Of a stretch of DNA of 64,000 nt, positions 61,597 through 64,000 are shown piece by piece (the stretch's first letter is position 1; each line of letters opens with the position of its first letter). A program made the position numbers and the translations under genes. Location of the stretch: positions 26,688-90,687 of the forward strand of contig CAJTMC010000015.1 of the NCBI GenBank assembly GCA_910577115.1, given 5' to 3'. A model generated the notes under the pieces. That model was not told where the DNA came from. It saw nothing but the letters and a program-made list of their open reading frames with translations, and searched no databases. Source of the DNA: an uncultured Lachnospiraceae bacterium. Lineage in GTDB: Bacteria > Bacillota > Clostridia > Lachnospirales > Lachnospiraceae.

Positions 61597-62499
61597 TTAT
61601 CGACTCCTTGCCGTAATAATCCAAGGTGCAGGAGCGCTCTTGAATGTATTGTTGCTGCCAAGTTTTGTGACCGATACCTGAATGGTATCAATATCAACAA
61701 GTCCTAAACTGCGCAGTGTATCGGGAAGCGTTGCGGCAGTCTTGAAATCGAGGGTATAAATGACTGCATTAATATTCGGATTTATCTTCGTCAAATATGC
61801 AAGTTCCTGATTTGTGCTCGCCGACGCCACCAAAAATACCAATGAAGGTACAGGACAGTCTGCCATATTTTTCTCGTCAACATGGTCAATAATTTTAATG
61901 TTGTGTAAGTCAAAATGCGCAACATTATCCTCAAGGGTAGATCGGTCGGCGCGACTGTATTCCACTGCGATGACAGAACCCTCCGCAGCGATCAGGGCAG
62001 CTTCGATGGCGATGCTTTCGCCGCCTATGACACAGATATCATCTTGTGGGGCTACGGCCATTTTGCTTAAGATAATGGATCGGATTTCACTTCCGACATA
62101 CTGAATGGATCCGCGCTGCAAAAGCTCGTTGCTGAGTCCGATTTTTGCAGTGTTTCTGGCATTAGAATTCAGAATCAGCATTCCGGCGGAAGCGTTAATG
62201 CCCCGGTCAATCATGTCCTTTACATTATTATGTAATATTTCGCCGGACGGATCAGAGCCTTCATTGTACCAAACTTCGCATTCCCCAAGTCCTGCATTCC
62301 ACAGACGATAGAAGATATCATCTATTCCGGCATTGGTAAATACAAGTGTGGTTTTGTGAGACTCAACGGTGGGTATCACGTTCTTGTTTTTCTTTGTGAT
62401 GTCAATAATTTTTACATGCTCCAAGTCAATTGTCGTGTTTTTGGAGTAGTACTGCAACCATGCAAGTATCACATCATTAGTAAAAATCTGTTTTTCCAT
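61597..62499 (-). CDS. degenerate CbiE/CbiT-like protein
   Basis: The 300-residue protein aligns with the C5,15-methyltransferase of cobalamin synthesis. The first part (about 1-135) resembles the end of CbiE. The second (about 140-300) has the CbiT shape: SEIRSIILSKMAVAPQDDICVIGG, then VDIDTIQVSV and a WIITARSR end that matches CbiT's closing strand. But the SAM-binding glycine motif DxGxGxG is replaced by VIGGES. No other cobalamin gene is in the window, so it may be a repurposed SAM-fold protein. ATG 62499 has GGGGG ten bases before it. Confidence 0.6.
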   Translation of the reverse strand: MEKQIFTNDVILAWLQYYSKNTTIDLEHVKIIDITKKNKNVIPTVESHKTTLVFTNAGIDDIFYRLWNAGLGECEVWYNEGSDPSGEILHNNVKDMIDRGINASAGMLILNSNARNTAKIGLSNELLQRGSIQYVGSEIRSIILSKMAVAPQDDICVIGGESIAIEAALIAAEGSVIAVEYSRADRSTLEDNVAHFDLHNIKIIDHVDEKNMADCPVPSLVFLVASASTNQELAYLTKINPNINAVIYTLDFKTAATLPDTLRSLGLVDIDTIQVSVTKLGSNNTFKSAPAPWIITARSR

Positions 62500-62533
62500 A
62501 GGTCGAATGCCCCCTTTATATGTTGATAGGTCT

Positions 62534-62562
62534 ATTGTAACACTTTGGACAAAGTTGTACAA
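62534..62562 (-). promoter_or_regulatory. sigma-A promoter of the CbiE/T-like gene
   Basis: On the minus strand TTGTAC (62562-62557) and TACAAT (62539-62534) are 17 bases apart, about 35 bases ahead of the start codon. Confidence 0.7.
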
Positions 62563-62736
62563 TTAGTTTTAAAGTATATTTATCATTGGCAAAGATGGGA
62601 GTTATTATTGAATCAGTGATGCAAGAGAAGCCTCTTGTATTTTCCATCATATATGGTAAAATCTTTTTGTGAATACATGACAGCCCTCTTTTCAGTAAAT
62701 GTTTGTCGCAAAACTATTTTACATGAAAAAGAGTGT

Positions 62737-62764
62737 TTGACATGGATTTTTTATATGTTATACT
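62737..62764 (+). promoter_or_regulatory. orphan sigma-A promoter
   Basis: TTGACA (62737-62742) and TATACT (62759-62764) are 16 bases apart, close to consensus. Transcription would run into the IS200-type relic from about 62771. No intact plus-strand gene follows until 63926. The 62563-62736 stretch is AT-rich with no gene seen. Confidence 0.6.
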
Positions 62765-62807
62765 TCCTGCATAAATGCTGTTACACTCTGTCCTTTATGT
62801 TTTTAGC

Positions 62808-63443
62808 TTAAGTTCGCGCTTATGGGTTAAACCCCTCCCTTAAGGCAAAACCTTTAGGTCACCTCCATAGCTTCAAGTCTGGAAAAACAGAAACTACAAA
62901 TGCTAAAACTTGAGGTGAATATTATGGAGAATTATAGGAAGTCGTTCCATTGCACATATGATATAAAAATACCATTTAGTATGGATAACGAAATACCGAA
63001 AGTCAGTGATAACTGATTCAGATAGCTATGCGGACAAGAGAACTCGTTCGTATGATCTGTCAAAGCAATGAGATAGAAATATTGACAGGTCATGTAGGGG
63101 ACGATCACATTCACTTGTTGGTATCAGTCCCCCCCTTTGTCTGCAAGTAAGTTAGTGCTGTATATAAAAGGAAATAAATCAAGAAAATTACAGATGGAAT
63201 ATAAAGGAATTGAACAAACAACTCCGAGGACAACACTTGTGGGCAAGAGGGTACTTTGTGGCAAGCAATGGGAACGTAACGGATGAAATAATCAAAGCGT
63301 AAATTCAGAATCAAGACCTACAAGAGAAGAGTAACTCTGATAACTTTGAGATAGGTTAAGAAGTAAAGGAGAAAGGATATCTTTAGCGTGCTCGCTTTAG
63401 GCTGTTTTAGCAACGCACCGAACCTACCGGCTTTAGCCGGTAG
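62808..63443 (+). mobile_element. decayed IS200/IS605-type element
   Basis: A left end TTAAGTTCGCGCTTATGGG (62809-62827) with a GGGTT/AACCC hairpin, a leader whose CACCTCCATAGCTTCAAGT segment (62860-62878) can pair with the ribosome site and start region of the transposase frame, the broken tnpA, and a right-end hairpin CTACCGGC-TTTA-GCCGGTAG (63424-63443). Such stem-loop ends and no inverted terminal repeats are the plan of this family. No tnpB is present. Exact boundaries are inferred. Confidence 0.75.
62924..63359 (+). pseudogene. broken IS200-type TnpA transposase
   Basis: Read across shifts, the sequence gives a Y1 transposase: MENYRKSFHCTYDIK, then YHLVWITKYRK, GHVGDDHIHLLVS with the HUH metal motif, GQHLWARGYFVASNGNVTDEIIKA and IQNQ. 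Single-base insertions break it near 62965-62969, 63021, 63129-63135 and 63203-63205. A TAA at 63300-63302 lies where the family has the catalytic tyrosine before IQNQ. It cannot make an active enzyme. Confidence 0.88.
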
Positions 63444-63508
63444 TAGTTCAGTTGCCCTAACAACAAAAATGTACCGAAATGTATTGGTTCATTTTATCCA
63501 TATACTTG

Positions 63509-63652
63509 CTATTCTTTGACCTTTTCAGTTTTAACCTTTGGTTTCCAGCACCTCACACCAATAAATCCACCGATGCCTGATACGACAACGATCACTGCAA
63601 AGGTTAAAAGATACGATAAAGTCATTCTAATAAATTCAATCAAATTTGCCAT
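63509..63652 (-). CDS. 47-residue membrane peptide
   Basis: The short frame begins MANLIEFIRMTLSYLLTFAV and has one long hydrophobic helix (about 11-33) with a basic C-terminal tail (KPKVKTEKVKE). AGAGG is nine bases before the ATG. A single-pass small membrane protein is likely; the family is not recognised. It stands alone between the IS relic and the kinase-like gene. Confidence 0.6.
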   Translation of the reverse strand: MANLIEFIRMTLSYLLTFAVIVVVSGIGGFIGVRCWKPKVKTEKVKE

Positions 63653-63925
63653 GAAACATTACCTCTCAATCTGCTTATCTTTCAGTAAGCTATATTTATA
63701 ATATCACCTTATACAGTGTATCGTCAAGCAGTTAATTCTATTCCTTCAGGGATATTACCAAAAGCCTAATTCCTCCTGAGTTTTGAAGTTCATATTTTGA
63801 AATGATCCGGCAATCTCTTGTGGTTGCTGGAAATTTTTTGTCAATATTATGTATTTTATATATAGCGTAATCTAATGGAATATGGTATTATATATTTATA
63901 AACTACTTTCTTGGAGGTGACAAAC

Positions 63926-64000
63926 ATGAATATCCTTTTGTTTGGCGTATCAAATGTTGGCAAGTCTGTATCCGGCAGGCTGCTGGCCGGTCTTCTCGGC
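63926..64000 (+). CDS. P-loop kinase, shikimate kinase-like (5' part only)
   Basis: The 25 visible codons start MNILLFGVSNVGKSVSGRLL, a Walker A loop GVSNVGKS at the extreme N-terminus as in shikimate kinase and related small-molecule kinases. GGAGG lies eight bases before the ATG. The rest is off the right edge, so shikimate kinase, cytidylate-type kinase and other P-loop enzymes cannot be separated. Confidence 0.65.
   Translation, partial: MNILLFGVSNVGKSVSGRLLAGLLG

Noticed and set aside
1..64000. CRISPR arrays, tRNA or rRNA genes
   Set aside because: No regularly spaced direct repeats, cloverleaf sequences or rRNA segments were noticed on reading; an automatic scan was not possible.

Overview
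The window looks like a piece of chromosome from a Gram-positive, low-to-moderate GC Clostridia member, most likely Lachnospiraceae. Pointers are the rnc-smc-ftsY block, RecU in place of RuvC, a YlbJ/CoaD/RsmD neighbourhood, GerW (YtfJ) with its DUF2953 partner, FakA/DegV fatty-acid kinase parts, strong AGGAGG ribosome sites, sigma-A promoters and a CcpA-type cre site. The placement rests on gene content and protein resemblance; no database was searched. Most genes lie on the minus strand, so operons read from high to low coordinates. No rRNA, tRNA or CRISPR array was seen.

Layout: 1-3.0 kb carries the start of hisG, then hisZ behind a clear promoter and an operator-like repeat, recU and an RluA-type pseudouridine synthase. 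3.1-7.2 kb has a small membrane protein, a short-chain dehydrogenase, a YgiQ radical-SAM protein and an RsuA-type pseudouridine synthase. 7.4-11.3 kb holds ylbJ, a secreted amidase, a coiled-coil protein, coaD and rsmD. 11.3-15.5 kb is topoisomerase IV (parC, parE). pta follows on the plus strand with its own promoter, cre site and terminator. 17-22.2 kb is degV, recG, fakA and asp23, then rpmB on the plus strand. 22.7-27.2 kb contains a J-domain protein, a 47-residue membrane peptide, gerW, a DUF2953 protein, a NUDIX hydrolase, a CheY and a CheX-like protein. 27.4-34.5 kb is a cell-wall and recombination block: a SEDS-PBP fusion, a U32 protein, zapA, ruvB and ruvA. 34.6-38.6 kb is the valine/isoleucine operon ilvB-ilvN-ilvN-ilvC, with two regulatory subunits.

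From 38.8 to 51 kb the content is accessory: a lipoprotein, a lipoprotein serpin beside an ECF sigma and membrane anti-sigma pair, an AAA/PD-(D/E)XK protein, acetyltransferases, a phosphoesterase, a DJ-1 protein, a small EamA transporter, a CPBP protease, and a MATE pump gene with an internal deletion behind an intact MarR regulator. 50.7-60.1 kb returns to core genes: yitT, ilvA, ftsY, smc, rnc, acpP and plsX, the last five behind one promoter. The right end has a secreted ComEC-like metallo-beta-lactamase protein, an orphan CbiE/CbiT-like protein, a decayed IS200-type element, a second 47-residue membrane peptide and the start of a shikimate-kinase-like gene.

Points of most interest are the SEDS-PBP fusion, the CheX-like protein with N-terminal MshEN-like repeats next to a CheY, the sigma/anti-sigma/serpin locus, an FtsY whose acidic region is a repeat-bearing C-terminal tail, and a family of palindromic intergenic repeats (TATAATGTC-N4-GACATTATA).
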